64,000 nt of DNA from Bacillota bacterium (lineage in GTDB: Bacteria; Bacillota; Sulfobacillia; Sulfobacillales; Sulfobacillaceae): positions 1 to 64,000 of the forward strand of contig JAPNUO010000007.1 in the NCBI GenBank assembly GCA_026627065.1, written 5' to 3'. The notes beneath the pieces were generated by a model, which searched no databases, was not told the DNA's origin, and worked only from the letters and a program-made list of their open reading frames with translations. A program made the translations under genes and the position numbers. Below are positions 37,028-44,652 of the stretch, one piece after another (the first letter of the stretch is position 1; every line of letters starts with the position of its first letter).

Positions 37028-38008
37028 TTAGCGATACGGGTGAGGGCCGAAGTCGGCGCGGTAATAGTCTTCGGTGTGGGTGCCCGGCGCAATCCAGCTG
37101 TCGACCGCCCGCCGGTCCTCTTCCGTGATGGTCACGTTCAGCGCCGCCAAATTTTCTTCCAGCTGGGCCACGCTCTTTGGTCCGATAATGGGACTCGTGA
37201 CCCCCGGCTGTGCCATGACCCAGGCGAGGGCGAAAGCGGTGGGCGTGCATTCCTTCCGCTGGGCCCACGCCTCCAACTGTTCCAGAACGCTCCATGTCCC
37301 TGGTGAAAACTTGGTCGGATCTTCCCGCGAACCTTCCGGCGCCGGTGCGCCGCGGCGATATTTGCCGGTGAGCTTGCCCCCCGCCAAAGGGCTCCACGGT
37401 AGCACCGCCAGGCCATAGGTTTGGCAAAAGGGAATCAGTTCCCGTTCGATGCGGCGATCCAGCAAGTGATAAGGCGGTTGCTCGCTAATAAAGCGGTTGA
37501 GGCCCAGTTCTTTGGCCACTGCAATGGATTCCATCAGCTGCCAGGCGGCAAAGGTGCTGGTGCCGATGTAGCGCACTTTGCCGGCGCGAATCAGATCGTC
37601 GAGCGCCCGCAAGGTTTCGTCAATCGGCACCGACGACTGGGGACGATGAATTTGGTATAAGTCTATGTAATCCGTCTTGAGGCGTTTCAATGAGGCTTCA
37701 CAGGCTTGGATGATATTGCGCCGGTGGTTGCCCCAGGCGTTGGGATCCTGATCGTCCATGCGGCCGTGCACCTTGGTGGCCAGGATCACCCGATGACGCT
37801 TGCCGCCACTGAGGGCTTGGCCTGTCATCTCTTCGGACACGCCGCGTTGATAAACATTAGCCGTGTCGATAAAGTTGCCGCCGGCGTCCAAGAAGCGGTC
37901 AACCATCCGCGTGGCCTCCGCTTGGTCGGTCTTCCGCCCGAACATCATGGTGCCAAGGCAGAGCGCGCTGACCTGCACCCCGGTGCGTCCCAGCGATCGA
38001 TATTCCAT
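37028..38008 (-). CDS. Aldo/keto reductase
   Basis: A 326-residue NADPH-dependent oxidoreductase of the AKR family (Kv-beta/YhdN-like branch). It opens with YRSLGRTGVQVSALCLGTMMFG, has the tetrad Asp/Tyr in NFIDTANVYQRG, Lys in ILATKVHG and His in YQIHRPQ, and a cofactor segment PIIGPKSVAQLEENL near the end. It faces dgoD-UlaG convergently and shares their terminator. Substrate unknown; sugar or aldehyde reduction is possible. Confidence 0.92.
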   Translation of the reverse strand: MEYRSLGRTGVQVSALCLGTMMFGRKTDQAEATRMVDRFLDAGGNFIDTANVYQRGVSEEMTGQALSGGKRHRVILATKVHGRMDDQDPNAWGNHRRNIIQACEASLKRLKTDYIDLYQIHRPQSSVPIDETLRALDDLIRAGKVRYIGTSTFAAWQLMESIAVAKELGLNRFISEQPPYHLLDRRIERELIPFCQTYGLAVLPWSPLAGGKLTGKYRRGAPAPEGSREDPTKFSPGTWSVLEQLEAWAQRKECTPTAFALAWVMAQPGVTSPIIGPKSVAQLEENLAALNVTITEEDRRAVDSWIAPGTHTEDYYRADFGPHPYR

Positions 38009-38164
38009 GGTCTCATCCCCCGTGCGGTTGGTAGCCGTAGCAAGGCCCCCCGTATTATAAACCCGCGCGGCGATTCACACAATTTGCCTGTGAGTCTATT
38101 TAACGAGCATGGGAAAGCCGGGAAAAGGTGAGACCGTGAGGGCTGAGGTCGCTGGTGAGGGGGA

Positions 38165-38242
38165 GACACGCTGCTGTGGCGGTGAAAACCCAGCAGTGTG
38201 ACCTCCGTCGCCCGCGAGCCGGCGGGGATCCCTCCCGCGGGC
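38165..38242. other. Structured intergenic stretch upstream of the Lgt-like gene
   Basis: The 38009-38406 gap has two good hairpins: CACGCTGCT (38167-38175) with AGCAGTGTG (38192-38200), and GCCCGCG (38210-38216) with CGCGGGC (38236-38242). No known riboswitch consensus was recognised. It could be a leader of either divergent gene or a small RNA. Nothing else is seen in the gap. Confidence 0.35.
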
Positions 38243-38406
38243 GGTGTTCCGCAAATCTTCGGCGTCTGATGGATTGACTGCAGTTCAAGGGAGGCGAACG
38301 GGTTGAGCGGATAAGCCAGGGGAGGTTGGATGCACGCGTGCGCATAATGCGGTAAGATGGGGAAAATCATGGCGATACTTCAACCCAGGGTGAAGGGGGG
38401 CCTATC

Positions 38407-39558
38407 TTGTATCTTCCGCAACTGAATCCGTATGCCTTCAAGATTGGCGCGTTTGGCGTCCACTGGTACGGGATCTTCATGGTCATGGCCATTCTCGGCG
38501 GCGGCTATTATCTCTTGGAGCGCGTCAAGCAGTGGGGGGAAGACGAAGATCGGCTGTCCAACGTGGTTTTTTGGACGATTGTGTGGGGGGTGGTGGGAGC
38601 CCGCGTCGTGTTTGTGCTGGCCAACGATCCCCAGTGGATTTGGACCGATCCTCTGCAAACGCTCAAAATCTGGCAAGGCGGGCTTGCCATCGACGGAGCG
38701 CTGGGCTTTGGGCTTTTGGCGTTCTGGATTCAGTTGCGCCATCGTCCGTTGTTGTTCAACCACATCATGGACTGGACCGTGCCCGGCATCGCCATGGGCA
38801 TATTCATGGTGCGGATCGGCAATATCTTTGACCACCAAGTGCTCGGGCGGATGACCGAACTCGGGTTTGGACGATGGCCTGAGCAGCTGTGGGGGTCATT
38901 TATTGGCGTGTTTTTGATTTTGCGCTACTTCTGGTTGGAGCACCGGCGCACGCCTCCGCCCGGCTATCAATTTTGGTCCGCCATGTTCTACTATGCCATC
39001 CTGCGCGGATTTATTGGCGAGACCACCCGGGACAATCCGCTTTACCTCATCCACTACCTGAATCCCTATTGGGGAATTGGCTTTACCACCTTGATGCAGC
39101 TCTTTACGCCGCCCATTCTGGTGTTTACCGGCCTCATGATGCGCCGCACCTGGCGCGTCTCGGCCGAACGTTTGCCTGCCGCGATTACCGACCAGCCGGC
39201 CCTGCCGCAGGATCCGGCGGTGCGCGCGAGTCACCCGGGCCGCACGGTCATGCGCCTGTTGGGCGCGGTCAGCGTGGTCGGCGGGGTTCTCTTTTATCTC
39301 ACGTGGGGCGTGCCATTGGTGTCCGGATATCTTGTGGGAGCGGGCGTGCTTTTCCTTGTGTACACGATAGGTTGGCGTCAGCGTTACCAGACCGTGCTTG
39401 ACGCACCCCCTGAAGGCTTTGAGCCGACAGGGGAGGTGTACGTGAATCCCGGCGGTCCAGGGCCCGTGGCCGTGTGGCACCGAGGAATTCGGCGCGTCTA
39501 CGTTAGGGCTTCAGAGGGTGAGCTGGCTGCGCGCGACATGTCCAAGGCGCAATCTTAA
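38407..39558 (+). CDS. Lgt-like prolipoprotein diacylglyceryl transferase paralogue, divergent
   Basis: A 383-residue membrane protein with seven or more hydrophobic segments and the Lgt opening (NPYAFKIGAFGVHWYGIFMVMA). Lgt transfers diacylglycerol to the lipobox Cys. Key family positions differ: the usual GGLSFHGG block reads GGLAIDGA, so its His is Asp, and the usual RIGNFxNGE signature reads RIGNIFDHQ, losing Asn and Glu. A C-terminal extension of about 100 residues adds two more membrane helices. Start is a TTG after GAAGGGGGG. It is either an unusual Lgt or a paralogue with another lipid-related job. Confidence 0.8.
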   Translation: MYLPQLNPYAFKIGAFGVHWYGIFMVMAILGGGYYLLERVKQWGEDEDRLSNVVFWTIVWGVVGARVVFVLANDPQWIWTDPLQTLKIWQGGLAIDGALGFGLLAFWIQLRHRPLLFNHIMDWTVPGIAMGIFMVRIGNIFDHQVLGRMTELGFGRWPEQLWGSFIGVFLILRYFWLEHRRTPPPGYQFWSAMFYYAILRGFIGETTRDNPLYLIHYLNPYWGIGFTTLMQLFTPPILVFTGLMMRRTWRVSAERLPAAITDQPALPQDPAVRASHPGRTVMRLLGAVSVVGGVLFYLTWGVPLVSGYLVGAGVLFLVYTIGWRQRYQTVLDAPPEGFEPTGEVYVNPGGPGPVAVWHRGIRRVYVRASEGELAARDMSKAQS

Positions 39559-39568
39559 ACTCGGAGGG

Positions 39569-39587
39569 GGCGTCCCCCATCGGGACG
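39569..39587 (+). terminator. Hairpin after the Lgt-like gene
   Basis: GCGTCCC and GGGACGC flank a five-base loop 11 bases past the stop. There is no T-run. The rest of the 39559-39845 gap shows no gene. Confidence 0.4.
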
Positions 39588-39845
39588 CGAGCGACTCCGC
39601 CACCATAGCCCAGTCGAGGGAATGACAACCCACAGGAGGACGGGATGCCGAATGCGAGGAAGGCCTGTCCTTGGCCATTGCTGACGCGGCGCCTCGCCTT
39701 TTCTTGACGCACGCCGTTCACCGCTGACGGCCCTGCGCAGGGCGACCGCTCGCGATACAATGACGGTTGAAAGGGACCGGAGACGGGACCTCTGGGGTGA
39801 CCGAACAGCATCCGACAAGCCATGAGATGGCGAGGGGGGAGTTTC

Positions 39846-40829
39846 ATGCACGCGGTGGTGGTGACGGCATGGGGCGGGCCGGAAGTGCTCCAATGGATGG
39901 ACTGGCCCGAGCCCGCGGTAGGACCGGACGATGTGCTCATTCGCGTTCAAACGACCAGCGTGAACTTTGCCGATGTCAAGGCGCGCTATGGCCAGTATCA
40001 CGGCGCCGGCAAGCCGCCCTTCGTTCCCGGTTTGGATGTGGCGGGCGTTGTTGAAGCGGTCGGGGAGCAGGTCGAGGGAGTGGCGCCGGGAATGCGAGTG
40101 GTGGCGTTTCCGCGCGGCGGATCCTACGCTGAACGGGTCGTCGCGCCAAAAGAGCTCGTCTATCCTATTCCCGATGCGCTGGACTGGGCGCCGGCGGCCG
40201 GCATTCCTACCGTAGGGTTTACCGCCTATCAACTCTTGGCGACCGTGGCGCGGATCACGCCGGGCGAGTCGGTCTTAATTCATAGTGCCGCCGGCGGGGT
40301 GGGCACGACCGCGATTCAAATCGCCCGCCTCCTGGGGGCGCGCTTCATCATCGGGACGGTGGGCGACGACGCCAAGCGGCCGGTGGCGGAAGAAGCCGGG
40401 GCCGACCTTGTCGTCAACTATCGCCAGACTTCCTTCAGCGAGGCGGTGAAAGCAGCGACGGACGGGCACGGGGTCGACGTGATCTTAGACGCGGTGGGCG
40501 GCCCTGTGGCCGAGGAAAGCCTCACCTGCCTGGCACCGTTTGGGCGATTGGTGCACTTTGGCGATGCCAGCGGAGAGGTGGGCCGGATTCGGGTGAGCGA
40601 CCTGCATGCAAGTTGCCGCGCCGTGTTGGGGTATAGCCTTGGCACCGCACGGCGGGCGCGCCCGGCGAGCATTCGCCCGGCGGCCGACCACGTGCTGCAG
40701 TGGCTCCAGGAGGGGCGACTGCGCGTGATGATCACGCGCGAATATCCGCTCCCGGAGGCAGCGGCCGCCCATCAGTGGATGGAAAGCCGCCAAAGTGTCG
40801 GCAAAATCATTTTGCGCGCCACCCCTTAA
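39846..40829 (+). CDS. Zinc-independent quinone oxidoreductase / MDR-family reductase
   Basis: A 327-residue NADPH:quinone reductase-type protein of the medium-chain dehydrogenase family. It has VVVTAWGGPEVL at the start, NFADVKARYGQY, FVPGLDVAGVV, and the nucleotide-binding AAGGVGTTAIQIARLLGA (about 150). The zinc-ligand cysteines of alcohol dehydrogenases are absent. The ATG 39846 follows GAGGGGGGAG. It is convergent with the HTH-PBP regulator with a four-base overlap. Confidence 0.9.
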   Translation: MHAVVVTAWGGPEVLQWMDWPEPAVGPDDVLIRVQTTSVNFADVKARYGQYHGAGKPPFVPGLDVAGVVEAVGEQVEGVAPGMRVVAFPRGGSYAERVVAPKELVYPIPDALDWAPAAGIPTVGFTAYQLLATVARITPGESVLIHSAAGGVGTTAIQIARLLGARFIIGTVGDDAKRPVAEEAGADLVVNYRQTSFSEAVKAATDGHGVDVILDAVGGPVAEESLTCLAPFGRLVHFGDASGEVGRIRVSDLHASCRAVLGYSLGTARRARPASIRPAADHVLQWLQEGRLRVMITREYPLPEAAAAHQWMESRQSVGKIILRATP

Positions 40830-41839
40830 GATCGCGGGGCGAGCTCACAATGCGGGAGGGCGTGAAACTGGCTTTTAAGCCACGCGCCCTCCAGGGCGCC
40901 AACGAGCGCCTCCACCCACGGCCGCTTGAGGTCGGATTGGCGAATCCAGAGGTCGTAGGATTCGAGAGCCCAGGGGCGGAAGGATAAGCCGCGCAGGGCC
41001 GCGAGCGGGCCCAGCCCCACGCCTGCCCATCCCGGGCGTTGGCTGACTGCTTCCAGGATGCTGAGATGGGTGTAGAAGGTCTCGGCGGGATAGGGGGCTT
41101 CCTCTCGGTGACGCCGGTAGAGCGCGTGCGCTTCGCTGCCGGGTTCGCGCACGGCGATGTGGCGGACGGCATCGCTGTCCGGCCGGTGCATCAGCCCTTC
41201 CTCCCACCGCACGTAGGGAATCTGGACGTGGGGCACTGCGGCCAAATGGGGAGGATTGTAGCGCCGGCTGACCTCGTCGAAAAGATGGGTGCCGGCCAGA
41301 TGCAGCCATCCGTCGTTAAAGGCCCGAAGCGCCTCCGTGCTGGATAAGTGCACCGTTTCCAAGCAGAGGTCGGGAGCCAATTGATGAAAGGCCGTGGCGA
41401 GCCAGTGATGAAAGGGATCGCAGCCGCCGGCGAGAATCACCTGCTCGGGCACGCGGGCGCCGGGCAAGGGGTGAAGCTGGCCGGTCGCCGGATCCCAGAC
41501 TGCGTCCGCCGGCGGTTGGTGAGCGAATAGGCTCAGGGGCACGATCACCAGGCGAGATGCCACGCGCGACCACACTACAGGAAGCGGCGATCGCGGGGGC
41601 GGCGATCCGGGAAACCAGACCGGCGCGTCGGTCGCGACGGCGGTGAGGGCGGCGGCCATGCTGTCGAGCGAGACATCGAACCGTCGGGCAATGCGCACGG
41701 CAAGGTCGAAACTGGGGGCGTGCTGGTTGTGCTCCAGTGCGATAATCGTTTGGCGGGACACCTGGAGCTCGGCCGCCAGTTCTTTTTGCGAAAGGCCCCG
41801 CGACTGCCGCAAATGGGCGAGGTACTCGCCAAATGTCAT
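40826..41839 (-). CDS. One-component regulator: XRE HTH fused to periplasmic-binding-like domain
   Basis: A 337-residue protein. Residues 1-60 are an XRE-type HTH (LRQSRGLSQKELAAELQVSRQTIIALE). The rest resembles a solute-binding (PBP-like) ligand domain: QVILAGGCDPFHHWLATAFH about 135, LAGTHLFD about 180 and PWVEALVGAL near the end. Such HTH-PBP regulators sense the anion or molybdopterin-related ligand handled by neighbouring transporters. It is the last gene of the tungstate/molybdate-type ABC operon and overlaps the ATPase stop by four bases, so it probably autoregulates this operon. Confidence 0.85.
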   Translation of the reverse strand: MTFGEYLAHLRQSRGLSQKELAAELQVSRQTIIALEHNQHAPSFDLAVRIARRFDVSLDSMAAALTAVATDAPVWFPGSPPPRSPLPVVWSRVASRLVIVPLSLFAHQPPADAVWDPATGQLHPLPGARVPEQVILAGGCDPFHHWLATAFHQLAPDLCLETVHLSSTEALRAFNDGWLHLAGTHLFDEVSRRYNPPHLAAVPHVQIPYVRWEEGLMHRPDSDAVRHIAVREPGSEAHALYRRHREEAPYPAETFYTHLSILEAVSQRPGWAGVGLGPLAALRGLSFRPWALESYDLWIRQSDLKRPWVEALVGALEGAWLKSQFHALPHCELAPRS

Positions 41840-42750
41840 GAGATTCCCTCCTTAAAAGCCGGGTCGAGTCCCGTGGCGGCGTAGCCAAAAGTGAGGGTGA
41901 GGCCGTCGTAGAGGCCTGACGGCCAGGGCTCTCCCCCCCACTCCATGACCCCAGCGGACGACTCGAAGCGGTAGTGGGATTGCATGGGATCCAGCGCCGT
42001 GACGGTCAGGCGGCCGGGCACAAAATGTCCCGACGGATGGCGCCCAGGCTTCACGAGGCGCGGGTGGAGAAGCCACTCTTGCCCGTCGGCGTCGCGGACG
42101 CTTCCGAGAAATCCCATGAGCCGGGCCATCGTCGGGGTGAGGGGCGCCACGCGGTAGCGCTCCTGCACGGGATACAGGGTGCCGCGTTCGATGTAGAGTA
42201 CCCCATCCGCCCAGGTTTCGGCTTCCCGCCAATCGTGGGTCGAAAACAGGAGGAGGCGATTTTTCCACGTGCGCGCGAGTGCCCCAAAGATCTCGTCGCG
42301 ATGGGGCTTATCAACGTTGGAGAGCGACTCGTCCAAAATGAGAAGCGGCCGATTGGCGGCCAATGCTCTCAAGAGGGCCGCCCGCTGCTGTTCGCCGCCG
42401 GAGAGTTCGCGGGGATAGCGATGCCATAGGGCGTCCAGCGCCAGCATCCGCCGCCAGGACTCCACGTCGGCGTCCGATGCGGCTTGCACCCAGCGGACTT
42501 GGGCGGCAATGGTCTTGTGCGGCACGAGGCTTGGGTGCTGGGGGACATAGGCGAGCGGACGCTGGTGAGGCGGCCGGTGGTCGAAGCGTTCACCCTCCCA
42601 GGCCATCTCGGCCGGAACCGGGAGCAATCCCGAGAGAGCCCGGAACAAGGTGGTCTTTCCTGCGCCTGAGAGCCCGACCACGGCGATGAGGCCTTGATGG
42701 ACAACGAACGTGCCGCGGATGGCAGGATGGCTAACGGACACGCTCAACAT
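41836..42750 (-). CDS. Tungstate/molybdate-type ABC transporter ATPase
   Basis: A 304-residue ATPase energising anion import. Walker A GLSGAGKTT (about 28), Q-loop YVPQHPSL, signature LSGGEQQRAALLRAL and Walker B LLILDES are all present. The last 80 residues form a small accessory domain (RLTVTALDPMQSHYRFES), TOBE-like as in ModC/WtpC. It overlaps the permease by 20 bases and the regulator by four. Confidence 0.9.
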   Translation of the reverse strand: MLSVSVSHPAIRGTFVVHQGLIAVVGLSGAGKTTLFRALSGLLPVPAEMAWEGERFDHRPPHQRPLAYVPQHPSLVPHKTIAAQVRWVQAASDADVESWRRMLALDALWHRYPRELSGGEQQRAALLRALAANRPLLILDESLSNVDKPHRDEIFGALARTWKNRLLLFSTHDWREAETWADGVLYIERGTLYPVQERYRVAPLTPTMARLMGFLGSVRDADGQEWLLHPRLVKPGRHPSGHFVPGRLTVTALDPMQSHYRFESSAGVMEWGGEPWPSGLYDGLTLTFGYAATGLDPAFKEGIS

Positions 42751-43480
42751 TGCTCGACCTCCAGTTCAACCACACAGGGAGCGGTAACGAGACAATGACC
42801 AGCCAGAGCGCCAGCGCCAGCGCGGCAGGCAATCCGGTCTCCTCCAACTGAATCCAGATGGCCACGGTGAGGGCGCTGGGATGGTAACTGACCACAATCG
42901 GCGCGCCGAAGGCCCCGACGATGCGGGCCCAAGCCATGGCAGCCGCAACCGCAAATCCCGTCCGGGCCATTGGCCACAAGACAAAGCGGATGGTTTCGGC
43001 GGGACTCTTGCCGAGCACCCACACATCTTCTTCCAGGGCCCGCGGAATGGTGCGGAGGTAGCCCCAGCTGGTAAACACGAAAAACGGCAGAGATTCGTAC
43101 ACTTCGGCCAGCACGAGCCCTTGAAAAGTGTTGGTGAGGTCCAGGACATTCCCAATGGGGGAGGCCGGCCCTACCACATAGGCCAGCACCAAGCCAAGGA
43201 CGAGGGGCGGCATGAGGAGCGGGACGATTAACGCCGTGCCCCAGAGGCGCTGCCAGAGGGGGCGGATGCGCCGCGCCAAGACCCAGGCCACAGGGATGCC
43301 CAGCAAGACATCCAGGGCAAGGGCAACGAGGCCGGATGCCAACGTCACGCCAATCGCGGCCTTGTTGCCGGGATATTGTAGCACCGTAAAAAACTGTCCC
43401 GCATGGGCAAACAAGATGAGGACAGGCAAAAAGAGCAAAAAGAGCACCAAGCCTGCCACAATCAAGAGCCCACGGTTCAA
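42731..43480 (-). CDS. Tungstate/molybdate-type ABC transporter permease
   Basis: A 249-residue membrane protein with about six hydrophobic segments. It has PLLMPPLVLGLVLAYVVG and the permease loop EEDVWVLGKSPAETIRFVLWP that docks on the ATPase. It overlaps both neighbours, so all four genes are likely one translationally coupled operon. Sulphate/thiosulphate-type permeases look similar; the binding protein decides for tungstate/molybdate. Confidence 0.88.
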   Translation of the reverse strand: MNRGLLIVAGLVLFLLFLPVLILFAHAGQFFTVLQYPGNKAAIGVTLASGLVALALDVLLGIPVAWVLARRIRPLWQRLWGTALIVPLLMPPLVLGLVLAYVVGPASPIGNVLDLTNTFQGLVLAEVYESLPFFVFTSWGYLRTIPRALEEDVWVLGKSPAETIRFVLWPMARTGFAVAAAMAWARIVGAFGAPIVVSYHPSALTVAIWIQLEETGLPAALALALWLVIVSLPLPVWLNWRSSNVERVR

Positions 43481-44451
43481 TGGAGATAACTCCTCAATGC
43501 CGGCGGCACGTGGCTCAAGCTCCCTTCCAGTTGCGGCTTAAACACAGTATAGCCGTCTTTTTTCATGAGTGCGGTGCCCTCCGGGCCCAGAACAAAGCGA
43601 ATGAAGGCGATGGCCGCGGGGGTCGGTTTGCCGACGGTGGTAATATCGACCGTGAGCGCCGTGCCGCGCACCACCTCGCGATTGGAGAGCGTGAGCGACG
43701 CCTGGCGGTACACTGGGTTGTCCGCCGGGTCGGCAAAGTCGAGCCAGGAGGGCAAGGCAATGTAGTCGAGGTGGCGTTCTACCGCTTCCGACAAAAAGGC
43801 GCTGGAGGCGTCGAGACCGCCCGACTGCAAGAGGCTCAGAATGCCTTCTTCGGAGTACACTTCGTGGGGATTGTCCAGGGGGCCTAAGATTTTGTTCACC
43901 AGGTCCGGAGCGAGGTGATAATGGCGGACGGCGAGCTCTACCATCATGGCGAAGGCCTGCCCTTGGGGGTCCGTGTTAGGGTTGGTGCGTCCGAGGTGAA
44001 AGCCGGGTTGGGCCATCAACAAAAACAGATCCTTCAGCGGCTTTTTGCCTTGGCGAATGGCATTGAGGGTGCTTGCGTAAGGCGAATGGGGGTTGTAAGC
44101 GACCACCAGCGGGCTGGCCGCGAAGCTAAAGGCCCAGTCGGTGTCCTTGGGTTCGATGACCTGAATGGGGGCATAGCCGATGCTCTCGAAGACGTTCGGC
44201 TGGATCGTGCGCGACTCAATTTCGTGCGCCATGCCAAAGGAGCCGCCCCCTTCGCCCAGGTAGGTGTCCCCCGTGGCCTTTTCAAACGCAGGGCCGATGG
44301 CGAGGTTGTTGACGTCTTCCAGCGATCCGGCGTAGGCGACGTTCACCGTGGCCGGCTGAGTCTTGGCCAGGGTTTGGGGTGCGGGCGCTCCCAAAGCGAG
44401 AATCAGGGGGATGGCTCCCAGGGCTGTCAATGCAAGAGGGAAGGAACGCAT
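43477..44451 (-). CDS. Tungstate/molybdate-type substrate-binding protein (WtpA/ModA-like)
   Basis: A 324-residue exported binding protein. The signal peptide ends near APAPQTLAK. The mature start VNVAYAGSLEDVNN matches the AGSL anion-binding motif of WtpA/ModA proteins, and GRTNPNTDPQGQAFAM (about 170) matches their second binding segment. The ATG at 44451 is favoured because AAAGG stands nine bases ahead; an ATG at 44460 overlaps that SD. No lipobox Cys. It is the first gene of the operon. Tungstate versus molybdate cannot be told apart by reading. Confidence 0.87.
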   Translation of the reverse strand: MRSFPLALTALGAIPLILALGAPAPQTLAKTQPATVNVAYAGSLEDVNNLAIGPAFEKATGDTYLGEGGGSFGMAHEIESRTIQPNVFESIGYAPIQVIEPKDTDWAFSFAASPLVVAYNPHSPYASTLNAIRQGKKPLKDLFLLMAQPGFHLGRTNPNTDPQGQAFAMMVELAVRHYHLAPDLVNKILGPLDNPHEVYSEEGILSLLQSGGLDASSAFLSEAVERHLDYIALPSWLDFADPADNPVYRQASLTLSNREVVRGTALTVDITTVGKPTPAAIAFIRFVLGPEGTALMKKDGYTVFKPQLEGSLSHVPPALRSYLH

Positions 44452-44489
44452 GCATCTCATCCTTTCATCATGAGGGGGTTAAATTAACA

Positions 44490-44519
44490 TGACACAATGG
44501 TAAATGATCATTGACATTC
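44490..44519. promoter_or_regulatory. Candidate operator upstream of the tungstate/molybdate operon
   Basis: TGACACAATG (44490-44499) and CATTGACA (about 44509-44516) form an imperfect inverted repeat around the palindrome AATGATCATT (44503-44512). Its place upstream of the minus-strand binding-protein gene suits the HTH-PBP regulator. Confidence 0.4.
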
Positions 44520-44586
44520 TCACAAGGGTCGGGACGGTCGTGAAATCGGGGGAAAATTCCGCATAGCCGTGTGGCCAAGGTTTGTT

Positions 44587-44592
44587 TATAAT
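44587..44592 (+). promoter_or_regulatory. Probable -10 box of the pyruvate kinase gene
   Basis: Perfect TATAAT at 44587-44592, 60 bases before the start codon. The -35 region is weak, which suggests help from an activator or a different contact. Confidence 0.45.
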
Positions 44593-44652
44593 GCTGCTGA
44601 ACTAATTGTGACTGTCATCACATTTGATTAAGGAAGGTCAGAAGGAGATTAC

